Positions 24,954-35,378 of a DNA stretch of 64,000 bases are shown piece after piece (within the stretch, counting starts at the first letter, position 1; the number at the start of each line of letters is the position of its first letter). The stretch covers positions 248,001-312,000 of the forward strand of contig CAJTQR010000004.1 of assembly GCA_910578515.1 (NCBI GenBank). Direction: 5' to 3'. Under the pieces are notes generated by a model that was not told where the DNA came from, ran no database searches, and saw only the letters and a list, made by a program, of their open reading frames with translations. This DNA is from an uncultured Duncaniella sp. GTDB taxonomy: Bacteria > Bacteroidota > Bacteroidia > Bacteroidales > Muribaculaceae. Made by a program: the position numbers and the translations under genes.

Positions 24954-27248
24954 TTATTCGATGGTCACTTTATTCAGGTAATATTCACTACCGGTAATCA
25001 CGAGACCTCCGTTTGCCACCAAATCCTCAAGCACATTGGCAGTAAGCACAACTTCAAGGGGACTTGCAGGATTGTCATACTGACCGGGGATTGGGTCGGG
25101 AAGATTGCCCCAACCGTCGCCGTGGCGCAGTGAGATACACCACCATTCATCACCTACAGTTGAAGTAGTGTAAAGGCGAAGGATTGAGCCGGGCTTCACT
25201 GATGACCAGTCATAGCCACCCCATGCGAGGTCCTGATTGCCACCCCAGCCAGAGCAAGTCCAACCGGCATCCCAAATCACAGTCTCGAGAGAATTTTCCC
25301 ATTCGATGTGTACCTTGCTTATCACAGTACCTTCGCCCTGGATAACCATTGCGGTCTCTGACCAACCGTCCTCGGTGGTGAGAATACGGTTGAGGACATC
25401 AGCTGTGAGGACAAATTCAGCTGTTGTAGCTGTCATGTCGGGCTGAAGCATATCCATCTGACCCCAGTTGGCGTCATTAACCTGAATCTGAGTGTATGCG
25501 TAGGGAGCGATGTGGAACACGAGAAGGGCACCGGCAGGAACACCTTCAAACGCGCTCTTATAGAGGCGGAATGCGCCACCATCACCTTCACCTGCCCAGC
25601 TGCCAAGGTCGCGGATTTCGTTGAAAATCACATTCTCGACATGGGTTGCGGGAATCACTTCGATATTGTAAGTGATAGTACCGTTGGACGATACGAGGGT
25701 GAATGTTGATGACTTACCGGCCGATTCAGGTACCTGTATAATCAGGCGGTCACCATTAAGAATATACTGCACGGCATTTCCGTTGACCTGTACGCCAGTG
25801 AGCTTGTCGGCATTGGCAATTGATACAACGAATGTCTCGCCGGCATTGATTTCAGCATCGGCAGCAGGAAGCTCTGTCGCGTAAGCACACTCGGGAGCGT
25901 TGAGTTCGATTTCAGGGAGTTCTACGGTCTCACCATTGGTGAGGGTAAGAGAAACACTGTTTGTACCGGCAGAAAGAGTTGCGGGAACTATCACTGCAAA
26001 TTCAGTTGCAGAGGGGTTGCTGACCTCAACCGATGCAGTACCACCAAAGGTGATTGAAGCTACATGCTGGAGATTCTTACCCGACACTTTCACTTCGGCA
26101 GCAAGAGCCGCAGGCACAGGATTGTATGCCACAGCCTCAGGCTTGATAGTCGCGATGGCAACTTCAACAGCCGCACCAGAAGCGGTGTGGAGCACAGCAT
26201 TACCACTTTGAGTTCCTTCGGGAACAGTCACGGTAAGCTCAGTGGCCGACTGGGTGGCAGGTTTCACTGCTTCCTCAACGTTGGGGAAGTTGATTTCAGT
26301 CACAAGTTCCATGTTCACACCCTTGAACTTAATCACATCGCCGCTCCAGATATCTGAACCGGGTTCAGCAACAACTTCTGCGGGGAGAGCCACACCGATA
26401 GTAGCGATGGCAACCTTGACACCTGATGCAGGAATCATGCACACTGTACCGTCAGTAACGTTAGCGGGGAGTACGAACGAGAGCTTATCCTCGTTGACAG
26501 TAAATTCCACTTCATCGCCGTTTGGCATCTCAACCTTTTTCACAAGGTCAATGTCAGCCACAGTAAAGGTGACAGTCTCGCCAGGCTTAGCACCTGAAAG
26601 GTCAGCTACCTTTTCTACAGAGGGGAGCACCACATTGATTTCATCCTCAGAGTAAATCCAGTTGGGGAGAGGTTCAGCACCGTCACTGATGATAACCTGA
26701 CCAGACTGAGCTTCGGCAGGCACGGTAAGAGTGATTTCGTAACGTGTCTGAGAGATGAAATCAGCCTTTTCAACCACAACCTCGTCGGTGAAAATCACCT
26801 CTTCAATCAGGTTGAGGTAATCGCCACGGAGAGCGAGAGTCTGACCGGGTTTCACGGTCATCGGGCTTATTTCATCGAGTGAGATAGGCTCGGTGAATGA
26901 AAGTTCGGTGATTGATTTGATTTCACCCTTTGCGTGGTGAAGCACCACATATCCGGGCTCAGCATCCTGAGGAACAGTGATGCGTATTTCCTCGGGAGAA
27001 ATGACCTTTATGTCGGTCACATCACCCGAGCCGGGAAGGGTGATTGAGGAAATCTGGTCCATACCTGAACCGAGGAAACGGAGTTCACCGCCACGGGCAA
27101 CCGGTCGCGGTCCCCATACGTTCAGGTTCACACCACCCTTATACTGCTGGGTGTTGAAGTCGTCGTTATCATCACATGATGTCAACGCCGGCAGCATCAA
27201 CGCCATGCAAAGCGCGAGCAAACTTGTTAAGTTAAATATCTTTTTCAT
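24954..27248 (-). CDS. surface glycan-binding lipoprotein with TIG/Ig-like repeats
   Basis: The 764-residue lipoprotein (LTSC, Cys25) has about six Ig/TIG-like repeats (about 40-535), each of roughly 80 residues with 'G..V...G.....V..I.F' type signatures. Two C-terminal beta-modules follow (about 540-657 and 658-764), rich in Trp and Tyr. Their endings are alike (AMVIQGEGTVISKVHIE and GLVITGSEYYLNKVTIE). The order SusC, SusD, SGBP, this gene is typical of PULs, so I infer it binds mannan at the cell surface with the terminal modules. It is not an enzyme as far as can be seen. Confidence 0.85.
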   Translation of the reverse strand: MKKIFNLTSLLALCMALMLPALTSCDDNDDFNTQQYKGGVNLNVWGPRPVARGGELRFLGSGMDQISSITLPGSGDVTDIKVISPEEIRITVPQDAEPGYVVLHHAKGEIKSITELSFTEPISLDEISPMTVKPGQTLALRGDYLNLIEEVIFTDEVVVEKADFISQTRYEITLTVPAEAQSGQVIISDGAEPLPNWIYSEDEINVVLPSVEKVADLSGAKPGETVTFTVADIDLVKKVEMPNGDEVEFTVNEDKLSFVLPANVTDGTVCMIPASGVKVAIATIGVALPAEVVAEPGSDIWSGDVIKFKGVNMELVTEINFPNVEEAVKPATQSATELTVTVPEGTQSGNAVLHTASGAAVEVAIATIKPEAVAYNPVPAALAAEVKVSGKNLQHVASITFGGTASVEVSNPSATEFAVIVPATLSAGTNSVSLTLTNGETVELPEIELNAPECAYATELPAADAEINAGETFVVSIANADKLTGVQVNGNAVQYILNGDRLIIQVPESAGKSSTFTLVSSNGTITYNIEVIPATHVENVIFNEIRDLGSWAGEGDGGAFRLYKSAFEGVPAGALLVFHIAPYAYTQIQVNDANWGQMDMLQPDMTATTAEFVLTADVLNRILTTEDGWSETAMVIQGEGTVISKVHIEWENSLETVIWDAGWTCSGWGGNQDLAWGGYDWSSVKPGSILRLYTTSTVGDEWWCISLRHGDGWGNLPDPIPGQYDNPASPLEVVLTANVLEDLVANGGLVITGSEYYLNKVTIE

Positions 27249-27278
27249 TGTTTTGCTATATTTTTACCGTGTTGACAA

Positions 27279-28601
27279 TTAGTTTTTAACCGCTCTGATG
27301 TTATCAATCTTAAGCATCGGTGTACAATCCACACCTTCCACACCACCGTTCCAGAGGAATATCTGGAGGCTTGCGAAGTCAGCGGCGCTTGAGAGGAATG
27401 TAGTGGCACCCGAACCGTCACTTGCATAGATGAAGTCCTTGATGGGGAGAGTCACTGTAATCCATTTGCCATCGGTATGATAAGCCTGAGTAGCAGTCCA
27501 GGGGGTCCAGAGACCACGTGCAGATGTGTTCTGGAAGTAAGAGTTGTTACATCCAGCCACAGGGTTGCCGTAGATGTCAGTACCTGCGTTACCCATGCTC
27601 ACCTTGTCGGTACCGGCAAAGATAATCTGCATGGCACAAGCCTGCCAAGCTGCGCTTGAGGGGATGCAGAGCTCAAACTTGATGCTCATATTGTTGTAGT
27701 CGGAGAAATCCACAATGTCGAACAGACGTACACCTTCGCGGTCGGGATAGTCAGTAGGAGTGTTCCAGCTACCTGCCCAGTACTCAAACGAGAAGTTACC
27801 ATCATCCCAGGCATCCTTGCCTGCAAGAGTGGTGGCGCCGTCGCCGAGACGCACGTAGTTGCCGCTGATACCGGTTCCGTCATCCTCAACAGGCATGTTG
27901 TGCCAACCGTGGTTGGTAAGACCGGTAAGACCGTCAAAGTCAAACATCATACCGCGGGTATCCATGTAGTGGAAACCGCTCTCACCTTCACCGTAGATAG
28001 AAGCGACAGTGATAGGACCTTCCACAGCACCTTCGGGTACCTCAACCTCAAGAGCTTCCTGAGTGATTTTCTTGATTGAGGCAGGAATACCGCCGGGGAA
28101 TGTCACAGTAAGGGGCACATTGGGGTCGTCAGCGAAGTAAGCACCGTTGATTGTCACAATGTCACCTGCATGAGCATACTCACATGTCATGTTGTCGATG
28201 CGGGGAGCAGGCACGGTGACATTGAAGGGATATTCCACCTCAACGCCGCTTGAAGTGATGAAGCGGGCAATATTATTAACCTCTCCGGGGATATTTCCGG
28301 GGATATCAACGATAATAGTGTGGCTTGTCACCATGGTGGGGTTCAGTTTGGCTTTCTGGTCATTGAACCAAACCTGCTGAACATCGCCGAGATTGTCGCC
28401 GACAAATGCGAGACGTGTGCCGAGAGCCGCGCTCACGATGAGTGAGTCAGCCTGGTCAATATTGCATGAGCGGGCATATTTGATGACCGGGGTAGAGCCC
28501 TTGTCCTTCTCCGCATCAGTCTCGTCGGAGCATGATGCGAGGGTAAAGGCAGACGCCATGGTTACCGCAGCCATGAATGTATATCTGAATATATTTTTCA
28601 T
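27279..28601 (-). CDS. surface glycan-binding protein (SGBP-B type)
   Basis: The 440-residue lipoprotein (LASC, Cys24) has two IPT/TIG-like domains (about 35-130 and 132-215). A C-terminal domain (about 220-440) resembles the xyloglucan/mannan-binding domain of Bacteroides SGBP-B proteins, with aromatic-rich segments (SFEYWAGSW, YFQNTSARGLWTPW). It sits immediately after susD and before the larger binding protein. The role, cell-surface capture of oligosaccharides for SusC, is inferred from family and position. Confidence 0.87.
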   Translation of the reverse strand: MKNIFRYTFMAAVTMASAFTLASCSDETDAEKDKGSTPVIKYARSCNIDQADSLIVSAALGTRLAFVGDNLGDVQQVWFNDQKAKLNPTMVTSHTIIVDIPGNIPGEVNNIARFITSSGVEVEYPFNVTVPAPRIDNMTCEYAHAGDIVTINGAYFADDPNVPLTVTFPGGIPASIKKITQEALEVEVPEGAVEGPITVASIYGEGESGFHYMDTRGMMFDFDGLTGLTNHGWHNMPVEDDGTGISGNYVRLGDGATTLAGKDAWDDGNFSFEYWAGSWNTPTDYPDREGVRLFDIVDFSDYNNMSIKFELCIPSSAAWQACAMQIIFAGTDKVSMGNAGTDIYGNPVAGCNNSYFQNTSARGLWTPWTATQAYHTDGKWITVTLPIKDFIYASDGSGATTFLSSAADFASLQIFLWNGGVEGVDCTPMLKIDNIRAVKN

Positions 28602-28637
28602 GATGATTCTTACTTGATGTTTTTACATTTTACTGTT

Positions 28638-30344
28638 TTACTCGGCCGATGAACCGCCATAATAATCCACAGGGGCAGCGCTGAGAGCAGGTGAACTGCT
28701 GGATACAGCTGCGGGGATAGGAGCTACAAATGCAGATTCACCTATGATAATCTGGTCATACTGCGCACCAGCATCTTTCGAATCGACAATGAGATAGATG
28801 TCACGGTTGTTCTCATTTGATGAGTCGATGTTGGGATAATTGGCATAGTCGGGCACGAACATTGCGGCACGGTTGAAACCGGTCTCATAACCTGAGTTAA
28901 GAAGAGCGAGGGCAGCCTGATTGCCTTCACGGTAGCGGTAACGCTGGGTGTCAAACCAAGTCTGGCTCTCGAATGCGAGTTCACGGCGACGCTCCTTGAG
29001 AAGCTCAATGTAAGTCACGGAAGAAGCCTCAGCAATACCGGCACGCTGGCGCACCATGTTGTAATACTTCATCGCCATGGGGTCGGAAGTCGAGTTGTTG
29101 GTACCCATCTTTGCCTCAACATAAGTAAGGTATACATCGGCGAGACGCATAAGGTAGATGTTGTTGGCAGCATCCTGATTGATACCTACGTTGCCATCGC
29201 AGTCAGCTGACTTACCGATGATATATTTCTTGATATGGGCAAGCATCTCATTTCTATCCTCAAGCACGTCGCCTGAAGGGTCGCGGCTTACGTACTGGTA
29301 AGTGTAACCACCACCTGCACGATTGAGCATTGAATAGTAGTCGCCGTTGGTCATGTAAGTCCACATGCGGCGCTTGTCGTTACGCTCATACATGTTCTGC
29401 AGAGAGATGGTCGGACCTTTGCCGGCACCCCAGGTCTGGTCAGCTATCACGCTTGAGCGGCTCCAAGCCACATTGTGAGCGTTGCCGAAAGAATAACCCT
29501 GAACGGCGCACTGGATAGCGAGGATTGACTCGGGACCATTGTTTGCCTCAACGTCGAAGAGAGTTGAGAAGTCAATATCGGTGAGTGCAGTGGTGTTCTC
29601 GATTACATAGAGAGCATCCTCAGCAGCCTTTGCATAAAGAGCAGCACGGTCATAGCCATAATCGGAGTGTGAAGCCATTGTCACAGCGAGCTTGGCGCGG
29701 AGTGCGCGGGCTTTGCGCTTGTCGAGACGGTAAGCATCCTTGTCGGATTCGGGAAGATTCTCCACAGCGAAGTCGAGGTCCTCCATGGCGAAACGATAGA
29801 CACTTGCCTGAGTGTTGCGGGGCACGTCGAGGTTACCACCGGTAATCATGGCAGAGTTGTTCTCAATCACAGGTACATCATGCCATACCTCAGCAAGCAT
29901 ATAGTGGCAATATCCGCGGAGCGCACGGGCTTCGCCGAGAGCCTGGTTGATATCATCCTGAGTGATGGTACCACCGCAGATGGGGGTGATATCGTTGATG
30001 ACCGAGTTGGCGGTAAGGATAACGTTGTAGAGACCTTTCCAACCTTCGTTGAGGTAAGGGTTAACAGAGGTATAGGTACCGAAATACCACTGACCTTCGT
30101 CAGAATAGGTATAGAAGATATCACCGTTAATCATGTCCATCTTCCACTGGAAGTTCATGTGGAAGTTGCTCCAGGTCTTGGAAGCGTAAAGAGCCATTGT
30201 GGTTGACCTCAAAGCCTCGGGTGAGGTGTAGAAGGTCTCCAGCACCGGTTTGTCTACAGGGTCGATGGTAAGGAAGTCGTTACAGGAAACGAGTGAACCT
30301 CCGAGCACCATGGCAACCGCAGTGGTTTTGAATATATTTTTCAT
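28638..30344 (-). CDS. SusD/RagB-type glycan-binding lipoprotein
   Basis: The 568-residue lipoprotein (LVSC, Cys21) starts its mature part with NDFLTIDPVD, typical of SusD. It contains the TPR-like helical N-terminal half and the C-terminal RagB/SusD region (ELLKERRRELAFESQTWFD). It forms the lid over the SusC transporter and binds mannan-derived oligosaccharides at the cell surface. It follows susC by 24 bp. Confidence 0.95.
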   Translation of the reverse strand: MKNIFKTTAVAMVLGGSLVSCNDFLTIDPVDKPVLETFYTSPEALRSTTMALYASKTWSNFHMNFQWKMDMINGDIFYTYSDEGQWYFGTYTSVNPYLNEGWKGLYNVILTANSVINDITPICGGTITQDDINQALGEARALRGYCHYMLAEVWHDVPVIENNSAMITGGNLDVPRNTQASVYRFAMEDLDFAVENLPESDKDAYRLDKRKARALRAKLAVTMASHSDYGYDRAALYAKAAEDALYVIENTTALTDIDFSTLFDVEANNGPESILAIQCAVQGYSFGNAHNVAWSRSSVIADQTWGAGKGPTISLQNMYERNDKRRMWTYMTNGDYYSMLNRAGGGYTYQYVSRDPSGDVLEDRNEMLAHIKKYIIGKSADCDGNVGINQDAANNIYLMRLADVYLTYVEAKMGTNNSTSDPMAMKYYNMVRQRAGIAEASSVTYIELLKERRRELAFESQTWFDTQRYRYREGNQAALALLNSGYETGFNRAAMFVPDYANYPNIDSSNENNRDIYLIVDSKDAGAQYDQIIIGESAFVAPIPAAVSSSSPALSAAPVDYYGGSSAE

Positions 30345-30368
30345 TTTCTATGTCAATAGGATATGTTA

Positions 30369-33300
30369 TTAGAAAGAGAGGTTAAGACCGAGCGTGTAGG
30401 TGCGCGGTGTTGGATAACGGCCACGGTCGATGTTCTGCAAGAGTGAGCTCTGGTTGAAGGCACCGATTTCAGGGTCATAGCCGCTGTACTTAGTGAAAGT
30501 ATAGACATTCTGAACATTCACGTAGAGCTTGGCATTCTGGATGAACGCTTTCTTCGCCCACTTGGTGGGAAGGTTGTAGCTGAGTGAGATGTTCTGTATG
30601 CGGAGATAAGTCGCATCCTCAATCCAACGGTCGCTCATACGCTGGTTACCGTTTGAGTCAAGGTTAGAGAAACGAGGTATACCGTTGTGACCGGGAGCCA
30701 ACTGAAGGTTTGAGATATCATCGCCACCGTTGGGGTCGATTTTCACAGCCTGAGCACGGTCGAGCACGCTGACAGCCTGGCTATCCCAAATTGAGCTGAG
30801 ACCTTCGGTGCGGTAGCGGGCCCAGTTGAGGATGTCGCCGCCTACCTGACCGGTAAGACCGATGTTGAGTTCAAAATCCTTAAAGGTAAAGGTGTTGGTG
30901 AAACCGAAAGTGAAGTCGGGGTTCGGGTCGCCGATTACCTTCTGGTCCTCGTCGTTGATTACACCGTCGCCGTTCTGGTCAACGAACTTGAGGTCGCCAA
31001 TCCATGCGCCCGACACCTTGTCAATTTTGTTGGAGTAAGGTGCAGAGCCACCTGTCTGTGTGGCGTGACCTACTATATCAGCTTCATTTTCAAAAAGACC
31101 TTCTGTCTCATAGCCATAGAATACACCCATGGGCTGACCTACTGCAAACATAGTCACAGTCTGGAATGGAGCGTACCAGTCAACGTTACCGTAGATGCGC
31201 TGTGAGTCATCGTTGAGAGCCACAATCTTGTTGCGGTTGTGTGAAAGTGTAAGAGCTGCATTCCAACGGAAGTCCTTAGTTATGACGGGACGTGCATTGA
31301 TTTGGAGGTCCACACCCACGTTACGGGTCTTACCGATGTTAGCCCAGGGGTTGTTGATGGTACCCCTGTCGCTTGAGCCGATGTGAGAGGGAGTGAACAC
31401 CTGCATGAGGAGGTCCTGAGTCTGCTTGTGGTAAGCGTCCACTGTAATTTCGAGGCGATTGTTGAATGCCGCGAAGTCGATACCTGCGTTCCACTGCTCA
31501 GATGCTTCCCATTTGAGGTCGGGGTTAGAGAGGTTGGAGGGGATATAAGCTGTACCGCCGGGAGTAAGCATGGTCTGGAGAGCCGAACCATAGAGATAGG
31601 TGTTGATGTTGGAGTTACCAACCTTACCGTAACCGAGACGGAGCTTAAGGTTGTCGAGCCAGGTCACATCCTGAAGGAACTTTTCCTGCTGTGCGCGCCA
31701 AGCGAGTGCCACTGACGGGAAAGTACCCCACTTGTTGTTTGAACCGAACTTGCTTGAACCGTCGCGACGTACTGTTGCGGTGAGCAAATAGCGGTTGTCA
31801 AAGCCGTAGTTGAGTCGGGCAAACACTGAAGCGGAAGAGTTTGAATCAGCCCAACCGGTGTTTGATACGAAAGTACCATCCTCACCCATTATATGGATGT
31901 TGTCGGATGAGAAGTTCTGCTTGATGAGGGTGGTACCGTTCCATGAGCCTTTTGAAGCCTCGAAACCGGCCATCACAGTCACATCGTGCTTATCAAGGAA
32001 TTTCTGATTATAGGTGATGTAGTCTTTCTGCATCCAGAAGAAGTTGTGCTCCTCACGCTGCATCATCTGGTTCACGTCATTTGATACCAGACCGAATTTA
32101 TAGGTGGGAATGAATGACTTATTCTGATTCTGTGAAGCATCAAACGCATATTCAGCACGGAAAGTAAAATGCTTGAGGAAGTCAGCACTTACATAGAAGT
32201 TACCGTTCACTTTCTGACGAAGAAGAGTGTTGTTGGTCATAAGGGCGAGAGCAACGGGGTTCCATGTTGACGCACCGTTCACGGTGTTAGGACCTGCCCA
32301 GTTACCTTCGAAGTCACGCACGGGCACAGAGGGCATCATGGTCATAGCCTGCATGATTACACCGTCAGAACCGTCGTTACGGGTGATGGTCTCATCGGTA
32401 CGGGTGTAAGCAAGAGCACCGCCCACCTTGAGCCAGCTTGTGAAGTTGTTGTCGATATTGAAACGGGTGTTGAAACGGGTAAAGTCAGAACCGATAATGG
32501 TACCTTCCTGTTTCATCCAACCGCCGCTCATAGCGTAGACAGTCTTGTCGTTACCGCCAGTCATGCTCAACTGGTGGTTCTGCATGAACGCTGTGCGGAA
32601 TATTTCATCCTGCCAGTCGGTACCCTTGCCGAGAAGGGAGATGTCACTATAAGTATCGTCGAAATTACCACTGTTGAGCACGCCATCGGCAAGAAGCTGC
32701 TGCTGGTACTGCGCATATTCGCGGAGGTCCATCATGTCAAGCTTCTTAGCTACCTGCTGCCATGCCACATAACCGTCGTAAGTAATATTTGAGCGACCTG
32801 CCGAACCGCGGCGGGTAGTCACGAGCACAACACCGTTGGCACCTGCCGCACCATAGATGGCACAGGCTGATGCATCCTTGAGCACGTCGATGCTCACAAT
32901 GTCGGAAGGAGCGATTGCTGCGAGAGGGTTGACAGTGGTCTGACCGTTTGAACCGCCCATCCAGTCAAAACCTTGCACTGAGTTGGAGCCGCTCATAGGC
33001 ACACCGTCAATCACATAAAGAGGTTCATTTGAAGAGTTAAGAGAGCTTGCACCACGGATACGTACTGAAGTAGCACCACCGGGAGCGCCCGAGTTCTGAG
33101 TCACCTGGACACCGGCCACTTTACCTTGAAGCATCTGGTCAGCATTGGTGACGATAGTCTGTTTCATCTGGTCTTCTGAAATCGAAGCTACCGAACCGGT
33201 AATGTCCGATTTGCGCTGGGTACCATAACCGACCACCACTACTTCATCGAGGATTTCTGAGTTTTCCTCGAGAGTGACAGTCACGTTGGTGCGTCCGTTA

Positions 33301-33566
33301 AGAGGCACTTCCTGAGTGGTCATGCCTACAAAAGATACTACGAGAACGGCTTTGGCTGACTTCACGGTGATGGTGAAGTTACCGTCAAAGTCCGTTGCCG
33401 TACCATTGGCGGTGTTGCCTTTCTCTTGCACTGTAGCACCGATAAGCGGTTCGCCCGACTTATCAAGCACCACACCTTTCACGGTGGTCTGAGCAAAAGC
33501 TGTGAGCATAAAGCACAGCAGGAATGCCGTCATCAGACCCCTCAGGTCAAAGATTTTACTTTTCAT
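30369..33566 (-). CDS. SusC/RagA-type TonB-linked outer membrane transporter
   Basis: The 1065-residue protein has a signal peptide (about 1-25), a carboxypeptidase-regulatory-like domain (about 28-105), a TonB plug with the SusC signature VVVGYGTQRKSDITGSV, and a long beta-barrel ending in Phe (LNLSF). No STN domain is present, so no anti-sigma partner is expected. It imports mannan oligosaccharides with SusD. It is the first gene of the SusCD unit, with a -7 promoter box about 115 bp upstream. Confidence 0.96.
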   Translation of the reverse strand: MKSKIFDLRGLMTAFLLCFMLTAFAQTTVKGVVLDKSGEPLIGATVQEKGNTANGTATDFDGNFTITVKSAKAVLVVSFVGMTTQEVPLNGRTNVTVTLEENSEILDEVVVVGYGTQRKSDITGSVASISEDQMKQTIVTNADQMLQGKVAGVQVTQNSGAPGGATSVRIRGASSLNSSNEPLYVIDGVPMSGSNSVQGFDWMGGSNGQTTVNPLAAIAPSDIVSIDVLKDASACAIYGAAGANGVVLVTTRRGSAGRSNITYDGYVAWQQVAKKLDMMDLREYAQYQQQLLADGVLNSGNFDDTYSDISLLGKGTDWQDEIFRTAFMQNHQLSMTGGNDKTVYAMSGGWMKQEGTIIGSDFTRFNTRFNIDNNFTSWLKVGGALAYTRTDETITRNDGSDGVIMQAMTMMPSVPVRDFEGNWAGPNTVNGASTWNPVALALMTNNTLLRQKVNGNFYVSADFLKHFTFRAEYAFDASQNQNKSFIPTYKFGLVSNDVNQMMQREEHNFFWMQKDYITYNQKFLDKHDVTVMAGFEASKGSWNGTTLIKQNFSSDNIHIMGEDGTFVSNTGWADSNSSASVFARLNYGFDNRYLLTATVRRDGSSKFGSNNKWGTFPSVALAWRAQQEKFLQDVTWLDNLKLRLGYGKVGNSNINTYLYGSALQTMLTPGGTAYIPSNLSNPDLKWEASEQWNAGIDFAAFNNRLEITVDAYHKQTQDLLMQVFTPSHIGSSDRGTINNPWANIGKTRNVGVDLQINARPVITKDFRWNAALTLSHNRNKIVALNDDSQRIYGNVDWYAPFQTVTMFAVGQPMGVFYGYETEGLFENEADIVGHATQTGGSAPYSNKIDKVSGAWIGDLKFVDQNGDGVINDEDQKVIGDPNPDFTFGFTNTFTFKDFELNIGLTGQVGGDILNWARYRTEGLSSIWDSQAVSVLDRAQAVKIDPNGGDDISNLQLAPGHNGIPRFSNLDSNGNQRMSDRWIEDATYLRIQNISLSYNLPTKWAKKAFIQNAKLYVNVQNVYTFTKYSGYDPEIGAFNQSSLLQNIDRGRYPTPRTYTLGLNLSF

Positions 33567-33678
33567 TATTGCAATTTTAAGGTAATAGATAGATTTTTTC
33601 TGTTTTTATTCTTGTTACTTTAGGTAAAAAGCATAGGGTTATTGTATTTTTTATGTTTTTATGGTTGGTTATCTTTCG

Positions 33679-33686
33679 CAAAATTA
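33679..33686 (-). promoter_or_regulatory. promoter -7 box for susC
   Basis: TAATTTTG on the minus strand fits TAnnTTTG and predicts a leader of about 105 nt before the susC ATG. No canonical -33 TTTG is found at 19-21 bp, which would fit a promoter needing an activator such as the AraC protein encoded in this PUL. Confidence 0.5.
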
Positions 33687-33779
33687 ACGCAATGTCTTGA
33701 CTTTGTATGGTACTTTTTTATCCCGTAGTGATACTATCTTGCAAAGAGCAAAATAAGTCAATAAACTGTCACTTTTTTA

Positions 33780-33821
33780 TCATTCCTACACAAAGCCCTA
33801 CGTCACAGCCGGCAGGAATGA
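33780..33821. promoter_or_regulatory. inverted repeat upstream of the susC promoter
   Basis: TCATTCCT (33780-33787) and AGGAATGA (33814-33821) form a perfect 8-bp inverted repeat with a 26-base spacer. It lies about 95-135 bp upstream of the susC -7 box. No T-run follows on either strand, so a regulator site is more likely than a terminator. Whether the AraC-family protein uses it is speculation. Confidence 0.3.
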
Positions 33822-33967
33822 CATATTTATGTGAAGATATTTGCGCGAATTGATGTCAGGTAGTAGAATCCTATCGCTCTTATATGGGCTGATTTTGCCA
33901 TCAGAGACCCTTTTGAGCTCTATCGAAACAAGTCATATAAGTGTCAAACGATTAGGACTTATACTTT

Positions 33968-35293
33968 TTATCTTTTTCTTGTCGCCATCTCCTTTATCAG
34001 AGCGATGGTGGTGGAATCGGAAGCAAACACAGAGTTGAGTCCCTGGGCTTCCTGTGCGGGGTCACCGGTGTAGTCATCACCCGGTTGCCAGGTGGCATGT
34101 GCAGGATTTGCAAGACCGCCCCACCCCCAGAAGTTGACGCCGGCAAGTTTGCCTCCGTTCACTACCTCGGTAAACACATGACGATAGTAGCTGTCTCGGG
34201 CACTCACGGGTGAACCCGGCTCAATTGCCATGTTGTCACGTGGATAGCCAAACTCCTCAAGCACTATAGGCTTTGACCATGACTCCTCATCCTTGACAAG
34301 CGCTTTGGCGAGGGCGGTGTGGTGGGCGTTGATGTAGTCAGTGGTGTTGCGACATGCCACGGGGAGACTATCGACCACTGTCTTTTCTGAAACCCAGCTC
34401 CAGTTGTAGGGCCATATATGTATGGTGGCATAGTCAACCTCAGGGTAGGAATGAATGCGTGTCCAGAGCGACATGTCATTCTCACAGCCCCATGAGCCTT
34501 CGCTGCCCACCGATACGAGATGGTTGGGGTCCAATGACTTTATAAGTTTCGCAGTCTCACCAATCCAAAGCGCAAACGGCTCTTTGCTCTCCTCGGAGAA
34601 GGCTCTCGGCTCATTGGCGATTTGCCAAGCCATGATGGCAGGCGACTCTGAGTAAGGTTTTCCGGTCACACTGCTGACACGTCCCACTATATTCCTGATA
34701 TGGTCAGCCGCCAAAGCTTTTGCAGAGTCGTTACGCACGAACTTCGAGGCATATTCCATATAGGCGGGGTAACCGGCATCGGCAGGGTTGACAGCCTTTC
34801 CGGCACCGGCCCATTCAAGATAGGTGGAGAAACCGCCGCTCCATTCCCAAGCATTGTTGAGATAGAGCACAGCTTTCATACCACGCTTCTCAAGGTCGGC
34901 CAGAAGATAGTCGAGCCCGCGGAGAAGGGTATCGGAATAGACGCCGGGCGATTTCTGCAGAGTTGGCGAAATGTGGGAAGCAAGTCCCTCTTCACCGTCA
35001 CCACCCACAAGGATGCGCAGGTTGTTGATGCCAATGCTCTGAAGGGTGTCAAGTTCTTGAGCGAGACGCTCGCGGTCGCCACCCTCACCTTCGGACGCAA
35101 GAATGGACCCATACCAGAAATTAGTACCGACGTAACGGTAGACGGAATCTCCGATATAGAACTCACCGTCGCGCACTGTCACATAAGGACTCGGCTGTTT
35201 GTCGCTTTCTCCACTCTGTCCGGAACATGAGCCAGTCACTCCGGTCACCACAGCAGCGGCAAAAAGCATAGGCAGTAATATTTTCTTGTGCAT
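33968..35293 (-). CDS. GH5 (subfamily 7-like) endo-beta-mannanase
   Basis: The 441-residue lipoprotein (TGSC, Cys23) has a GH5 catalytic domain over most of its length. The acid/base Glu228 is in WQIANEPRA and the nucleophile Glu347 is in VLEEFGYPRD. The combination ANEPR with LEEFG, plus YLNNAWEWSGG, is characteristic of GH5_7 mannanases. It should cut the mannan backbone at the cell surface or in the periplasm. It is the last gene of the AraC-led unit. Confidence 0.9.
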   Translation of the reverse strand: MHKKILLPMLFAAAVVTGVTGSCSGQSGESDKQPSPYVTVRDGEFYIGDSVYRYVGTNFWYGSILASEGEGGDRERLAQELDTLQSIGINNLRILVGGDGEEGLASHISPTLQKSPGVYSDTLLRGLDYLLADLEKRGMKAVLYLNNAWEWSGGFSTYLEWAGAGKAVNPADAGYPAYMEYASKFVRNDSAKALAADHIRNIVGRVSSVTGKPYSESPAIMAWQIANEPRAFSEESKEPFALWIGETAKLIKSLDPNHLVSVGSEGSWGCENDMSLWTRIHSYPEVDYATIHIWPYNWSWVSEKTVVDSLPVACRNTTDYINAHHTALAKALVKDEESWSKPIVLEEFGYPRDNMAIEPGSPVSARDSYYRHVFTEVVNGGKLAGVNFWGWGGLANPAHATWQPGDDYTGDPAQEAQGLNSVFASDSTTIALIKEMATRKR

Positions 35294-35378
35294 GATAGTT
35301 AACTATGTTGCTATTGTTAAGGTTTTTCTGTCTAAAAGCCGGAGATTACTCCGATATGTCTGATTTGATTAGCCGCGA

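Larger units (their letters stand above)
33567..33967. other. 401-bp spacer upstream of susC
   Basis: This gap holds the susC promoter box and leader and an 8-bp inverted repeat at 33780-33821. No reading frame in it looks like a gene. I find no convincing terminator for the GH5_7 mannanase gene, which ends at 33968 on the minus strand; only short, weak stems are present. Confidence 0.5.
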
